From DATBLE01 sp036555585 (GTDB lineage: Bacteria > Actinomycetota > Thermoleophilia > Gaiellales > Gaiellaceae), in NCBI GenBank assembly GCA_036555585.1, contig DATBLE010000019.1, forward strand, positions 56,510 to 120,509: 64,000 bases of DNA. Direction: 5' to 3'. Below the pieces are notes generated by a model. That model made no database searches and was not told the DNA's origin. It saw nothing but the letters and a program-made list of their open reading frames with translations. This document shows, piece after piece, positions 32,166-40,171 of the stretch (the first letter of the stretch is position 1; each line of letters starts with the position of its first letter). Made by a program: the position numbers and the translations under genes.

Positions 32166-33116
32166 TCAGCGGGCCGTCTGGGCCAGCACGATGCCGCAGA
32201 GGACGATCGCGCCGCCGATCAGCGTCGTCCCGTTCAGGGTCTCGCCGAGCCAGGCGTAGGCGACGATGCTCGCGACCACCGGCTCGACCATGGCCAGGAT
32301 TCCGGCCCGAGTGGCGGTGATGTGGCGCATCGAGCCGACGATCAGGAAGAAGGGCACGATCGTTCCGACGACGATCATCCAGGCCATCAGCGCCCAGATC
32401 GGCAGGTGCACCTCGGAGAGCCGGCCGAGCAGCGACACCGAGTGGCCCGGCACGTCGAACGGGAAGCTCCACCAGGGCTGGACGAGCGCCCAGAAGACGG
32501 CTGCGAAGAGGAAGCCGAAGCACAGGAGCGAGATCGGGTCGCGGCGTCCCACCGCCCGCTCGGCGAGCAGCATGTACCCGGCGAACGTGACCGCGGAGCA
32601 GAGCGAGAACAGCACGCCGAGCCCGTCCAGCGACACGCCGTGCCAGAGGTCGACGACGAGCGTCAGCCCGACGAGCGCCAACGCCAGCGCGATCCAGAGC
32701 CGCCCCCGAACGTGCTCCTTCAGCACGAGGAAGGCGAAGAGCGCCACGATCAGCGGGCCGAGGTACTGGATCAGCAGCGACACGCCGATCTCCAGCCGGT
32801 GGATCGCCAGGAAGTAGAAGAGCTGCACCAGCGCGACGCCGAAGACGCCGAAGGCGGCCAGGTAGACGAGCTCTCGCCGGTCGGTGCGGAGCGCCTCCGG
32901 CCGGGTGGCGAGGATGATCAGGAGGAGGCCGAGCAGCGCGCCGGTGCAGCGCACCTCCGTCAGGCGGAGCGAGGAGAGGCCCGACTCGAGGATCACCTTC
33001 GACACCGTGCCGTTGATCGCGAACAGCGTCCCCGCGCCGAGCGCCATCGCATACCCGACCGCGGGCTGCCGCTCCCGAGCGACGCTCTCGGCGGGGATGT
33101 AGGCGACGTCGGTCAC
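32166..33116 (-). CDS. EamA/DMT family transporter
   Basis: Protein of 316 residues with ten hydrophobic helices in two EamA repeats: LFAINGTVSKVILESGLSSL opens the first and LGVLFSLCSAVTFAGYMLLA the second. The family exports or imports metabolites such as amino acids; the substrate is not predictable. GTG 33116 is preceded by TAACGT (minus strand, 33131-33126) at 9 nt. The start region is shared with the divergent tRNA-Pro promoter; a 9 bp terminator lies downstream. Confidence 0.82.
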   Translation of the reverse strand: MTDVAYIPAESVARERQPAVGYAMALGAGTLFAINGTVSKVILESGLSSLRLTEVRCTGALLGLLLIILATRPEALRTDRRELVYLAAFGVFGVALVQLFYFLAIHRLEIGVSLLIQYLGPLIVALFAFLVLKEHVRGRLWIALALALVGLTLVVDLWHGVSLDGLGVLFSLCSAVTFAGYMLLAERAVGRRDPISLLCFGFLFAAVFWALVQPWWSFPFDVPGHSVSLLGRLSEVHLPIWALMAWMIVVGTIVPFFLIVGSMRHITATRAGILAMVEPVVASIVAYAWLGETLNGTTLIGGAIVLCGIVLAQTAR

Positions 33117-33137
33117 GGAGTCGGCACGTTATCCGCC

Positions 33138-33143
33138 TACACT
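33138..33143 (+). promoter_or_regulatory. -10 box TACACT of tRNA-Pro
   Basis: TACACT lies 9 nt before the first base of tRNA-Pro. It is 6 bp from the oppositely oriented -10 box of the EamA gene. Confidence 0.5.
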
Positions 33144-33152
33144 GATGGTCAG

Positions 33153-33226
33153 CGGGACGTAGCTCAGCCTGGTAGAGCGCTTGGTTTGGGGCCAAGAGGC
33201 CGGCAGTTCGAGTCTGCCCGTCCCGA
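33153..33226 (+). tRNA. tRNA-Pro (anticodon TGG)
   Basis: 74 nt cloverleaf: acceptor CGGGACG/CGTCCCG plus discriminator A, anticodon loop TTTGGGG with TGG, T loop GTTCGAG. CCA is not encoded. The next start codon begins only 3 nt downstream. Confidence 0.93.
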
Positions 33227-33229
33227 CTG

Positions 33230-33847
33230 GTGGGTCTCGCCGTCCTCGCCGCAGCCGCCGTGCTCTCGTCCGGGTATCACGCCCGCATCCAGCCGATCCC
33301 GGCGGCGCTCCGCCGGCAGATGACCGGAGTCTCCTGGCATCCCGGCTGTCCCGTCGGTCTCGGCGACCTCCGCCTGGTCACGCTGACGTACCGTGGCTTC
33401 GACGGGCGTGACCACTCCGGCCGGCTGGTCGCGAACCGCGACGCCGCCTCGGCGCTGGTCGCCGCGTTCCGGCGCCTGTACGCGGCGCGCTTCCCGATCC
33501 GGCGGATGGAGCCGGTCGACCGCTACGGCGGCGACGACTACCGCTCGATCGAAGCCGACAACACCTCGTCCTTCAACTGCCGGAACGCGACCGGCTCGAC
33601 CCGCTGGTCGAACCACGCCTACGGCCGGGCGATCGACGTCAATCCGATCGAGAACCCGTACGTCAGCGGCGGGACGAGCTCCCACCGAGCGAGCGGCCCC
33701 TATCTCGATCGTTCACGCCGCCGGCCGGGAACGGCATCTCCGGGCGGCGTCCTGGTCGAGGCGTTCCGTTCGGTCGGCTGGGGATGGGGCGGCAGCTGGA
33801 GCGGTGGCGTCAGGGACTACCAGCACTTCTCGGTCGACGGCCGGTAG
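33230..33847 (+). CDS. M15 family D-Ala-D-Ala carboxypeptidase-like peptidase
   Basis: Protein of 205 residues with a short N-terminal hydrophobic segment (LAVLAAAAVLSSGY), probably a signal or anchor. Zinc ligands of the M15 fold: His and Asp in WSNHAYGRAIDVNP and His in VRDYQHFSVDG. Likely cuts peptide stems in the cell wall or works as a VanY/L,D-like enzyme. GTG 33230 lies 3 nt after the tRNA-Pro end, so the message is probably released by tRNA 3' processing. Confidence 0.83.
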   Translation: MGLAVLAAAAVLSSGYHARIQPIPAALRRQMTGVSWHPGCPVGLGDLRLVTLTYRGFDGRDHSGRLVANRDAASALVAAFRRLYAARFPIRRMEPVDRYGGDDYRSIEADNTSSFNCRNATGSTRWSNHAYGRAIDVNPIENPYVSGGTSSHRASGPYLDRSRRRPGTASPGGVLVEAFRSVGWGWGGSWSGGVRDYQHFSVDGR

Positions 33848-33850
33848 AGT
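33845..33850 (+). promoter_or_regulatory. -10 box TAGAGT of the DapA-like gene
   Basis: TAGAGT overlaps the stop of the M15 gene and lies 7 nt before GTG 33858, predicting a leaderless transcript and supporting that start. Confidence 0.5.
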
Positions 33851-33857
33851 CGCGCGA

Positions 33858-34706
33858 GTGCTGAAGGGAGCGCTCGCCGCCTCGGTCACGCCGCTCACGG
33901 ACGGAGGCGCGGCCCTCGACGAGGACGGCTTCGGCCCGGTCGCCGACTTCCTCGCCGCCGGTGGCCTCGACGGCCTGCTCGCTCTCGGAACGAACGGCGA
34001 GGGGATCCTGCTCTCCGTGGCCGAGCGCAAGCGCGCTGCCGAGCTGTTCCTCGAAGCCTCCGGCGGTCGCCTCCAGGTCGCCGTCCACGCCGGCGCCCAG
34101 TCGACGGCCGACACGGCCGCGCTCGCCGCGCATGCCGCCGAGATCGGCGCCGACGCGGTCGCGGTGATCGCGCCGCCGTACTTCGCGCTCGACGAGACGT
34201 CGCAGCTGGAGCACTTCGGCGCGGCCGCCGCCGCGTGCGCGCCGGTGCCGTTCTACGTCTACGAGTTCGCGATCACGAGCGGCTACGCGGTTGCGCCGGC
34301 CGTCGTCGCGCAGCTGCGCGAGCGGGCCGGAAACCTCACGGGCATGAAGGTCTCCGATCGCACCTGGGAGCAGCTCGAGGGATATCTGCTCGACGGGCTG
34401 GATGTGTTCGTCGGGTACGAGGGGCTGATCGCGCAGGCGATGGCCGCCGGGGCGGTGGGCGCGGTCTCGGCCCTCGCCTCCGCCTTCCCGGAGATCGTCG
34501 CCGCCGCGGTTCGCGGCGAGGACGTCGACCCGGGAGCGCTGCGCGCCGAGGTCGACCGCTTCCCCCGTCACGCCGCGCTCAAGCACGTGCTCGTCCGGCG
34601 CGGGGTGTCGATCGCCGAGGACGTACGGCCGCCGCTCAGGGGGCTGACGCACGACGAGCGTGCTGCGCTCGACGCGACGGTCGATCGCGTGCTCCAGGCC
34701 GCCTGA
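33858..34706 (+). CDS. DHDPS/N-acetylneuraminate lyase family aldolase (DapA-like)
   Basis: TIM-barrel lyase of 282 residues. Schiff-base Lys164 lies in GMKVSD, catalytic Tyr133 in FYVYEF, and the phosphate/carboxylate loop is GTNGEG near the N-terminus. The loop after Tyr133 (EFAITSGY) differs from the YNVPGR of true DapA, so another oxo-acid aldolase or deaminase is more likely. The next gene, proline dehydrogenase, 8 nt away, suggests a link to proline or hydroxyproline breakdown, where DapA-fold enzymes act. GTG start supported by TAGAGT. Confidence 0.8.
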   Translation: MLKGALAASVTPLTDGGAALDEDGFGPVADFLAAGGLDGLLALGTNGEGILLSVAERKRAAELFLEASGGRLQVAVHAGAQSTADTAALAAHAAEIGADAVAVIAPPYFALDETSQLEHFGAAAAACAPVPFYVYEFAITSGYAVAPAVVAQLRERAGNLTGMKVSDRTWEQLEGYLLDGLDVFVGYEGLIAQAMAAGAVGAVSALASAFPEIVAAAVRGEDVDPGALRAEVDRFPRHAALKHVLVRRGVSIAEDVRPPLRGLTHDERAALDATVDRVLQAA

Positions 34707-34714
34707 GGACGACG

Positions 34715-35614
34715 GTGCTGCGCAGCGCGATCCTCGCCGCCGCGGACAGTCCGCGGCTCCGTCGCTTCGTCGACCGGTACGGAATGCAGCTCGGCGCGGC
34801 CCGGTTCGTCGGCGGGGAGACGCTGGACGACGTCGTCGTCACCCTCCGCCGTCTGAACGAGCAGGGGCTGAGGACGAACACGACGCTGCTCGGCGAGAAC
34901 GTCGCGGACAGGACGGAAGCGGAGCAGGTCACGTCCGAGTACGGGCAGGTGCTGCACCGGATCGCCGCCGAGAAGCTGCAGACGAACGTCTCGATCAAGC
35001 CCACCCACCTGGGTGCCGTCCTCGACGAGGAGCTCGCCTACGCGAACATCGAGCGGCTGGTGGCCGAGGCCGGCCGGCTCGGCAACTTCATCCGCATCGA
35101 CATGGAGGACTCGTCGCTCGTCGAGCCGACGCTTCGCCTCTACCGGCGGCTGCGCGCCGCCGGGCACGACAACGTCGGCACGGTGCTCCAGGCCTACCTC
35201 TTCCGGACGCCCGAGGATCTGGAGTCGCTCCTGCCGCTCGGCCCGAACCTCAGGATCGTGAAGGGTGCGTACAAGGAGCTCGCGTCGATCGCGTATCCGA
35301 AGAAGGCCGACGTCGACGCCGCGTACGACCGGCTGGTCGAACGGTGCCTCGAGGGGGCCGCGTTCACCGCGGTCGCCACCCACGACGAACGGCGCATCGA
35401 GAAGGCGCTCGCGCTCGGGGCCGGCCCCGAGCGGATGGAGCTGCAGATGCTCTACGGCGTGCGCTCGCAGCTGCAGCTCGACCTCGTCCACCAGGGTCAT
35501 CGCGTGCTGGTCGCCACGCCGTACGGGCCCGACTGGTACCCGTACCTGATGCGGCGGCTGGCCGAGCGGCCGGCGAACCTGCTCTTCTTCGTCAGAAGCG
35601 CCCTGGACGGCTGA
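34715..35614 (+). CDS. Proline dehydrogenase
   Basis: FAD enzyme of 299 residues oxidising proline to pyrroline-5-carboxylate. Conserved blocks: VSIKPTHLGAVLDEELA, FIRIDMEDSSLVEPTLRLYR, VLQAYLFRTPEDL, IVKGAYKE and the substrate-binding RRLAERPAN near the end. Single PRODH domain, without the P5C dehydrogenase of PutA. GTG 34715 has GAGG upstream at a usable distance; the open frame before it is a shadow of the DapA-like gene. Probably co-transcribed with that gene. Confidence 0.88.
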   Translation: MLRSAILAAADSPRLRRFVDRYGMQLGAARFVGGETLDDVVVTLRRLNEQGLRTNTTLLGENVADRTEAEQVTSEYGQVLHRIAAEKLQTNVSIKPTHLGAVLDEELAYANIERLVAEAGRLGNFIRIDMEDSSLVEPTLRLYRRLRAAGHDNVGTVLQAYLFRTPEDLESLLPLGPNLRIVKGAYKELASIAYPKKADVDAAYDRLVERCLEGAAFTAVATHDERRIEKALALGAGPERMELQMLYGVRSQLQLDLVHQGHRVLVATPYGPDWYPYLMRRLAERPANLLFFVRSALDG

Positions 35615-35633
35615 CACACCAGCGGGAAACGGA

Positions 35634-35666
35634 ATCGGGGACAGTCCCATAGGGACAGTCCCCGAT
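35634..35666. repeat. GGGGACAGTCCC palindromic repeat
   Basis: Near-perfect hairpin: 9 bp outer arms, one A-A mismatch, 5 bp inner arms, loop ATA. Lies 19 nt after the proline dehydrogenase stop. Same family as 42452-42479 and 55243-55274. Confidence 0.65.
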
Positions 35667-35905
35667 GCGGACCATAGATTCGCCGAGCCGGGTGTCGCTT
35701 TCGTCCACCGACCCGACCGACCTTCCGCTTGCGCGTACCAGCTGCTCGGCTCGGCTTCGACCTACTCGCGCCCCGTGCTCGGCGCAGCTCCACTGTACGA
35801 CGCTTCCGGCCGGGACGGCAAGGGACCGGCAAGCGGAACTTCTCGCAAATTGCGGCGGGCGAGGAGAACGGGGAGCCCATCATCGCCACGTGCGAGAATC
35901 GCCCG
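35667..35905. other. Gap of 239 bp, no gene recognised
   Basis: Frames are open on both strands but without recognisable protein features. GAGAAT (35894-35899), one mismatch from the TAGAAT boxes used elsewhere, is 6 nt before the lipoprotein start and may be its promoter. Confidence 0.35.
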
Positions 35906-36295
35906 GTGTGCAAACGGCACCTCGTCCTGCTGCTGGTCCTGGTCGTGGCCCTGGTTGCGGGCTGCGGCGGAGGCACGAAGATCTACTCCGCGGACAAGAG
36001 CCGGGCCTGCCTGCTCGCGAAGGGTCGCCCGGTCACGGGCCCGCCGTCATCCGATGTCGTCGCCTCGGCCGCCGAGGGCGGTGCGTACACCGTCCGCTTC
36101 GGCAAGAACCTCGCGACGGTGTCGTTCGGCATCGACCGGGACGGTGCCGAGCGCATCGTGCGTGCCTACCAGCGCTTCCGCGGAGCCAACATCGGTCTGC
36201 TCGACGTCCTCAGCGCGAAGAACAACGCCGTGATGCTGTGGGCGTTCCACCCTGAGGACGCCGACGTCAAGGTGGTCCAGGACTGCCTCGTCTGA
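35906..36295 (+). CDS. Small lipoprotein of unknown function
   Basis: Protein of 129 residues. GTG 35906 gives MCKRHLVLLLVLVVALVAGC, a lipoprotein signal with lipobox LVAGC, so the mature protein is anchored at the outer face of the membrane. The mature part contains YTVRFGKNLATVSFGIDRD and two further cysteines (SRACLL and VQDCLV) that may form a disulfide. No family recognised. It converges on ctaG with a 29 bp overlap of the 3' ends. Confidence 0.65.
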   Translation: MCKRHLVLLLVLVVALVAGCGGGTKIYSADKSRACLLAKGRPVTGPPSSDVVASAAEGGAYTVRFGKNLATVSFGIDRDGAERIVRAYQRFRGANIGLLDVLSAKNNAVMLWAFHPEDADVKVVQDCLV

Positions 36296-37043
36296 CCGTC
36301 GGCGCGCGGTAGGTGTCGATGCTGCTCTCCTCGTCGAAGAAACGCAACAGGTAGAAGGCGAACGCGGCGAAGAGCACGATCGCCTGCTCGGAGGCCATGG
36401 TCACGCCGGCGATCTGCTGGTCGACGACGGGCGAGAGTCCCCAGAGGCGGGGCATGTCCAGGTAGAAGCCGTAGACGGCGTGGGGGAACAAGGCGAGGAG
36501 GAGGCCGAGCGGGCTGCCGAGCACGAAGGCCGCGAACAGGTAGACGGCCTTCGCGCCGCTCGATCGCCGCCCGTGCAAGACGGGCCACCAGAGCAGGCAC
36601 CCGGCGAAGAAGTACGCGGCGTGCTCGAGGTGGAGCACGGTCCACTGGTGGCGCAGCGCCGCGTCGTACGCCCACGGGACGTGCCAGGCGTAGTACACGC
36701 CGAGCCAGAGCGGCAGAGCGACGAGCGGGTGGGTCAGGGTCCGCACGCCGGGAATCCGCTCGAGCTCGCGGGCCATGCGCGGCGTCAGGCCGACGACGAC
36801 GAGCAGGGGGCCCCACTCGGCGAGGACGACGTTCTGGAGTAGGTGCATCACCAGCAGGTAGTGGAGTGCGAGCGTGTCCAGGGGCGTGATCTGGACGGCG
36901 AGCATCAGCGCGCACCCGGTGCCGAACGAGACGATCCGCCAGCGCGAGGCGGGGAAGCGGGTCAGGGCGATCGCGTACGCCGCCGCCATCCCCGGGATGA
37001 CGACCAGCGCGTCGGCGTCCCAGGACCAGCGATACGGATCCAC
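36267..37043 (-). CDS. Cytochrome c oxidase assembly factor CtaG (caa3 type)
   Basis: Protein of 258 residues with seven hydrophobic helices. LALHYLLVMHLLQNVVLAEW, YYAWHVPWAYDAALRHQ and HLEHAAYFFAGCLLWWPVL contain the histidine-rich periplasmic/helix motifs of caa3_CtaG, a copper-linked oxidase assembly membrane protein. No oxidase subunit genes are nearby in the window. The 3' end overlaps the convergent lipoprotein gene by 29 bp. Confidence 0.85.
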   Translation of the reverse strand: MDPYRWSWDADALVVIPGMAAAYAIALTRFPASRWRIVSFGTGCALMLAVQITPLDTLALHYLLVMHLLQNVVLAEWGPLLVVVGLTPRMARELERIPGVRTLTHPLVALPLWLGVYYAWHVPWAYDAALRHQWTVLHLEHAAYFFAGCLLWWPVLHGRRSSGAKAVYLFAAFVLGSPLGLLLALFPHAVYGFYLDMPRLWGLSPVVDQQIAGVTMASEQAIVLFAAFAFYLLRFFDEESSIDTYRAPTVRRGSPGPP

Positions 37044-37067
37044 CGACGGTACGCTAGACGTGCTCGC

Positions 37068-37140
37068 GCGGGCGTGGTGAAGTGGCTTTCATGCGGCCCT
37101 TCCAAGGCTGAGACGCAGGGTTCGATTCCCGCCGCCCGCT
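37068..37140 (+). tRNA. tRNA-Gly (anticodon TCC)
   Basis: 73 nt: acceptor GCGGGCG/CGCCCGC with discriminator T, anticodon stem CGGCC/GGCTG, loop CTTCCAA, T loop GTTCGAT. No encoded CCA. TACGCT at 37050-37055 is a plausible -10 box. A degraded, lower-GC gene follows 39 nt downstream. Confidence 0.92.
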
Positions 37141-37179
37141 TTCGTTGCTCCGTCCGACAACACTGCTACGTTGTCGCGG

Positions 37180-37847
37180 ATGAAAACGGCCGAGCGAGAG
37201 CTCGCGAGGTGCCTGCGCAGCGAGGAGGGTTTCTCGATGAGGCAGATCGAGCGCCGCTTGGGCGTTGCCCGTTCGACTGTCAGCGCGTGGGTTCGCGAGA
37301 TCGAATTAGCAGATCACCAGCGAATCGAGATAGCGGCGCGGGGACAGAGTGCCCGGGACCAGGCCCGCCGTGTCTACTACCGGGCTCGTCGCGGGCGGTT
37401 TCACATGAGGGTCGCCTGGCTGCAAGAAGAGGCGAGCCGCTTCACGCCGCCGGTTGCATGCTGTTCTGGGCCGAGGGGTCACGGCAGCGGAACACCGTTC
37501 AATTCACGAATTCCGATCCAGCGACGGTCGCGTTCTTCATGTGCTTTCTGCGGAGCTACTTCGAGCTGCCGAGCGAGTCGTGCCGCGTTGCCTGCAACCT
37601 CTTCCCCGATCACGAGGAGCCCGAGCGCCAGATCGAAGATTTCTGGCTCGCCACGGTCGGCGTGCCCCGGTCCCGCATGACGAAGTCAACAGTCAACCGC
37701 TATTCGGGCGCCAGCAAGCGCACTCGTAAGAATCGGCTTCCTTATGGCACGTGCAGAGTCACCGTCCACTCCACGCAGGTCGTCCAGCACATCTACGGTG
37801 CGATCCAGGAGTACGGCGGCTTCGAGCGCCCCGAGTGGCTCGACTAG
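37180..37847 (+). pseudogene. HTH protein with homing-endonuclease-like C-terminus, frameshifted
   Basis: The N-terminal frame (37180-37430) encodes a helix-turn-helix: RQIERRLGVARSTVSAWV. The C-terminal part continues in another frame from about 37431: GEPLHAAGCMLFWAEGS, NTVQFTNSDPATVAFF and KLPYGTCR-like NRLPYGTCRVTVHST, ending PEWLD at 37847. Adding one base near 37430 would join them as WLQE-x-GEPLHAAGC, so a single-base deletion, an assembly error or -1 recoding is implied. I recall intact relatives in actinobacteria but no known function. TACGTT is 7 nt before the ATG. It lies just after tRNA-Gly, and the sequence looks poorer in GC than its neighbours. Confidence 0.65.
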
Positions 37848-37858
37848 CGTAGGCCGCG

Positions 37859-38530
37859 ATGCACGTTCCTCCTCGCGTCCGCGGCGGGCTCGTCGCTCGG
37901 TCGGCGGCGCTCCTCGTCGGGCTGTTCCTGTTCGCCGTCGCGATCGTCTGCCAGCTCGAATCGGGCCTCGGGCTGTCGCCCTGGGACGTGCTGCACCAGG
38001 GCATCGCCGGGCACACGCCGCTCTCCTTCGGCGCGGCGAACGTCGTGGTCGGGGTCGTGGTGATGGCGGTTGCGTGGGCGCTCGGCGCCACGATCGGCGT
38101 CGCCACGGTCGCGAACTCCGTCCTCGTCGGGGCATTCGTCCAGGCGCTGACCGCGATCGACGCCGTCGACGGTCTCGCCGGCGATCCGCTCGGCGTCCGG
38201 GTCGCGCTGCTCGTCCTCGCGATGCCGGTCTACGGGATCGCGTCGGCCCTGTATCTCGGCGCCGGTATGGGCGCAGGGCCGCGCGACTCGCTGATGGTCG
38301 TCGTCGGAGCGCGCTCGCACCGGCGGCTCGGGCTGGTGCGCGCCTGCATCGAGCTGCTCGCGCTCGGAGCCGGCTTCGCCCTGGGCGGGACGGTCGGCAT
38401 CGGCACCGTCGTCTTCGCGGTGACGATCGGCCCGGCGCTCGAGGCCGGCTTCTGGCTGCTGCGACGCTCTCCCGTGGGAGCGCCTCCTCCGCTGCTTACT
38501 CCGGAGCCAGCTCCACTCGCTGGATCGTGA
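37859..38530 (+). CDS. YczE/YitT-type integral membrane protein
   Basis: Protein of 223 residues with about five membrane helices. LESGLGLSPWDVLHQGIA and LGAGMGAGPRDSLMVVVGAR are the paired conserved loops of the YczE/YyaS family, some of which act as regulators or transport helpers. TAGCGT (37845-37850) lies 8 nt before the ATG, inside the end of the upstream pseudogene, so the gene has its own leaderless promoter. The 3' end overlaps the convergent cyclophilin gene by 35 bp. Confidence 0.75.
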   Translation: MHVPPRVRGGLVARSAALLVGLFLFAVAIVCQLESGLGLSPWDVLHQGIAGHTPLSFGAANVVVGVVVMAVAWALGATIGVATVANSVLVGAFVQALTAIDAVDGLAGDPLGVRVALLVLAMPVYGIASALYLGAGMGAGPRDSLMVVVGARSHRRLGLVRACIELLALGAGFALGGTVGIGTVVFAVTIGPALEAGFWLLRRSPVGAPPPLLTPEPAPLAGS

Positions 38531-38957
38531 CCGGCTCGAGCGGCCGGTCGGACGAGTCCGTCCGAACCGACGAGATCGCGTCGACCACCTCCATCCCGGA
38601 GGTGACGCGGCCGAAGACCGTGTGCTTGCCGTCCAGCCAGGGGCAGGCGTCGGCGGTGACGATGAAGAACTGGCTGCCGTTCGTGTTCGGGCCGGCGTTC
38701 GCCATCGCGAGCGCGCCGCGCTCGACCCTGTGCCGGTTCGGCTCGTCCTCGAACTCGTAGCCGGGCCCGCCCGAGCCCGTGCCGGTCGGGTCGCCGCCCT
38801 GGATCATGAAGTCGGGGATCACGCGGTGGAAGACGACGCCGTCGTAGAAGCCCTTGCCGGAGAGCGTCTCGAAGTTCTCGACGGTCTTCGGCGCGTCGGC
38901 CGGGTACAGCTCGAGCTCGATCGCGCCGTGGTTGGTGTGGAGCGTTGCGTTGGCCAT
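38496..38957 (-). CDS. Peptidyl-prolyl cis-trans isomerase, cyclophilin type
   Basis: Protein of 153 residues, cytoplasmic cyclophilin. The catalytic FHRVIPDFMIQGGDPTGTGSG and NTNGSQFFIVT, plus LDGKHTVFGRVTSGMEVVD, match the family core with the active-site Arg, Phe, Met, Gln and His residues. The chosen ATG 38957 gives MANATLHTNHGAIELELYP, the typical short N-terminus; longer frames upstream are shadows. Speeds proline isomerisation during folding. Confidence 0.92.
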   Translation of the reverse strand: MANATLHTNHGAIELELYPADAPKTVENFETLSGKGFYDGVVFHRVIPDFMIQGGDPTGTGSGGPGYEFEDEPNRHRVERGALAMANAGPNTNGSQFFIVTADACPWLDGKHTVFGRVTSGMEVVDAISSVRTDSSDRPLEPVTIQRVELAPE

Positions 38958-38975
38958 GCCCCAGCTTACGTCAGC

Positions 38976-39005
38976 GTCGGTGCCTGACTTCAGCCCGGCA
39001 CCGAC
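38976..39005. repeat. Palindrome with GGTGCC/GGCACC arms
   Basis: Perfect 9 bp arms GTCGGTGCC (38976-38984) and GGCACCGAC (38997-39005), 12 nt loop, between divergent cyclophilin and AI-2E genes. Its left flank, read on the minus strand, gives GGCACCGACGCTGA, shared with 27306-27318. Confidence 0.5.
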
Positions 39006-39044
39006 TCCTGTTCCACCGTCCGGCGCCGTGGCGATTCTTCCCCG

Positions 39045-40136
39045 ATGGGCCGGGAACGGGTGGTGCGCTTCAGCGTGCGGACGGTCCTCGCCGTGATCGC
39101 GCTGGTGATCGCGGCCTGGGCGCTGCTGACCATCCTGTCCGTCACCCGGCAGGTGATCACCTGGCTGCTCGTCTCCCTGTTCCTGGCGATGGCGCTCAAC
39201 CCGGCGGTGGAGTGGTTCATGCGGCACGGCATCAAGCGGCGCGGGCAGGCCGCCGGGCTGACCTACGCGCTCGCGCTGATCGCGATCGCCGCGATCGGCT
39301 ACGCGTTCATCCCGACCCTGGTCGGGCAGGTCAACGACTTCGTCCAGGCTCTGCCGGGCTACGTCGACGACCTCACGAAGGGCCGCGGCCGTCTCGGCTT
39401 CCTCGAGACGAAGTACCACATCGTCGAGAAGATCCGCGAGCAGGTGAACCAGGGCGGCGCCTCGAGGGTGCTCGGCCTCACCGGCGCCGCGATCTCGATC
39501 ACGAAGAGCGTGATCTCGCTCGTCGTCGCGACGATCACGATCGCGTTCCTGACCTTCTTCATGCTGCTCGAGGGGCCGGCGTGGATGGAGCGGATCTTCG
39601 GCCTGCTGCCCGAGGAGTCCCGGCCGCGGTGGCGGAAGGTCGGCTACGACGTCTACCGCACCGTCGGCGGCTACGTGACGGGGAACCTGGTGATCAGCCT
39701 GATCGCCGGCACGCTGACCACGATCGTGCTGCTCGCGGTCGACGTGCCCTTCGCGGTCGCGCTGGGCGTGATCGTCGCCGTCCTCGACCTGATCCCGCTC
39801 GCCGGCGCGACCATCGCCGGCGTCATCATCGGCACCGTCGCGTTCCTGCACTCGATCACCGCCGGGATCGTGGTCGTCGTGTTCTTCGTCGTCTACCAGC
39901 AGATCGAGAACCACTTCCTGCAGCCGGTCGTCTATTCGCGCACGGTGCAGCTCTCGCCGCTGGTCGTGCTCGTCGCCGTGCTGATCGGCGCGAAGCTGGC
40001 CGGGATCCTCGGCGCGCTCGGCGCGATCCCCGTCGCCGGCGCGATCCAGGTTCTCCTGGTCGACTGGCATCAACACCGGCGTGCACGGGCACCGGCGGCG
40101 GAGTCCGCGCTGCCGCAGGATCCGCCTGCGGTCTGA
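39045..40136 (+). CDS. AI-2E family transporter
   Basis: Protein of 363 residues with the helix pattern of the AI-2E family: two N-terminal helices (LAVIALVIAAWALLTILSV), a hydrophilic middle part, and a C-terminal bundle with LDLIPLAGATIAGVIIGTVA and QQIENHFLQPVVYSRTVQLS, the conserved signature. Some members move autoinducer-2, others are Na+/H+ antiporters, so transport function is not assigned. No tight operon partner. Confidence 0.87.
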   Translation: MGRERVVRFSVRTVLAVIALVIAAWALLTILSVTRQVITWLLVSLFLAMALNPAVEWFMRHGIKRRGQAAGLTYALALIAIAAIGYAFIPTLVGQVNDFVQALPGYVDDLTKGRGRLGFLETKYHIVEKIREQVNQGGASRVLGLTGAAISITKSVISLVVATITIAFLTFFMLLEGPAWMERIFGLLPEESRPRWRKVGYDVYRTVGGYVTGNLVISLIAGTLTTIVLLAVDVPFAVALGVIVAVLDLIPLAGATIAGVIIGTVAFLHSITAGIVVVVFFVVYQQIENHFLQPVVYSRTVQLSPLVVLVAVLIGAKLAGILGALGAIPVAGAIQVLLVDWHQHRRARAPAAESALPQDPPAV

Positions 40137-40171
40137 CTCAAGTTCGAAGCCCTTTCGACCGATGGTAGAGC

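Noticed and set aside
37068..37847. Genomic island with integrase at tRNA-Gly
   Set aside because: No integrase, and no repeat of the tRNA 3' end was noticed downstream; only one degraded gene differs from the background.
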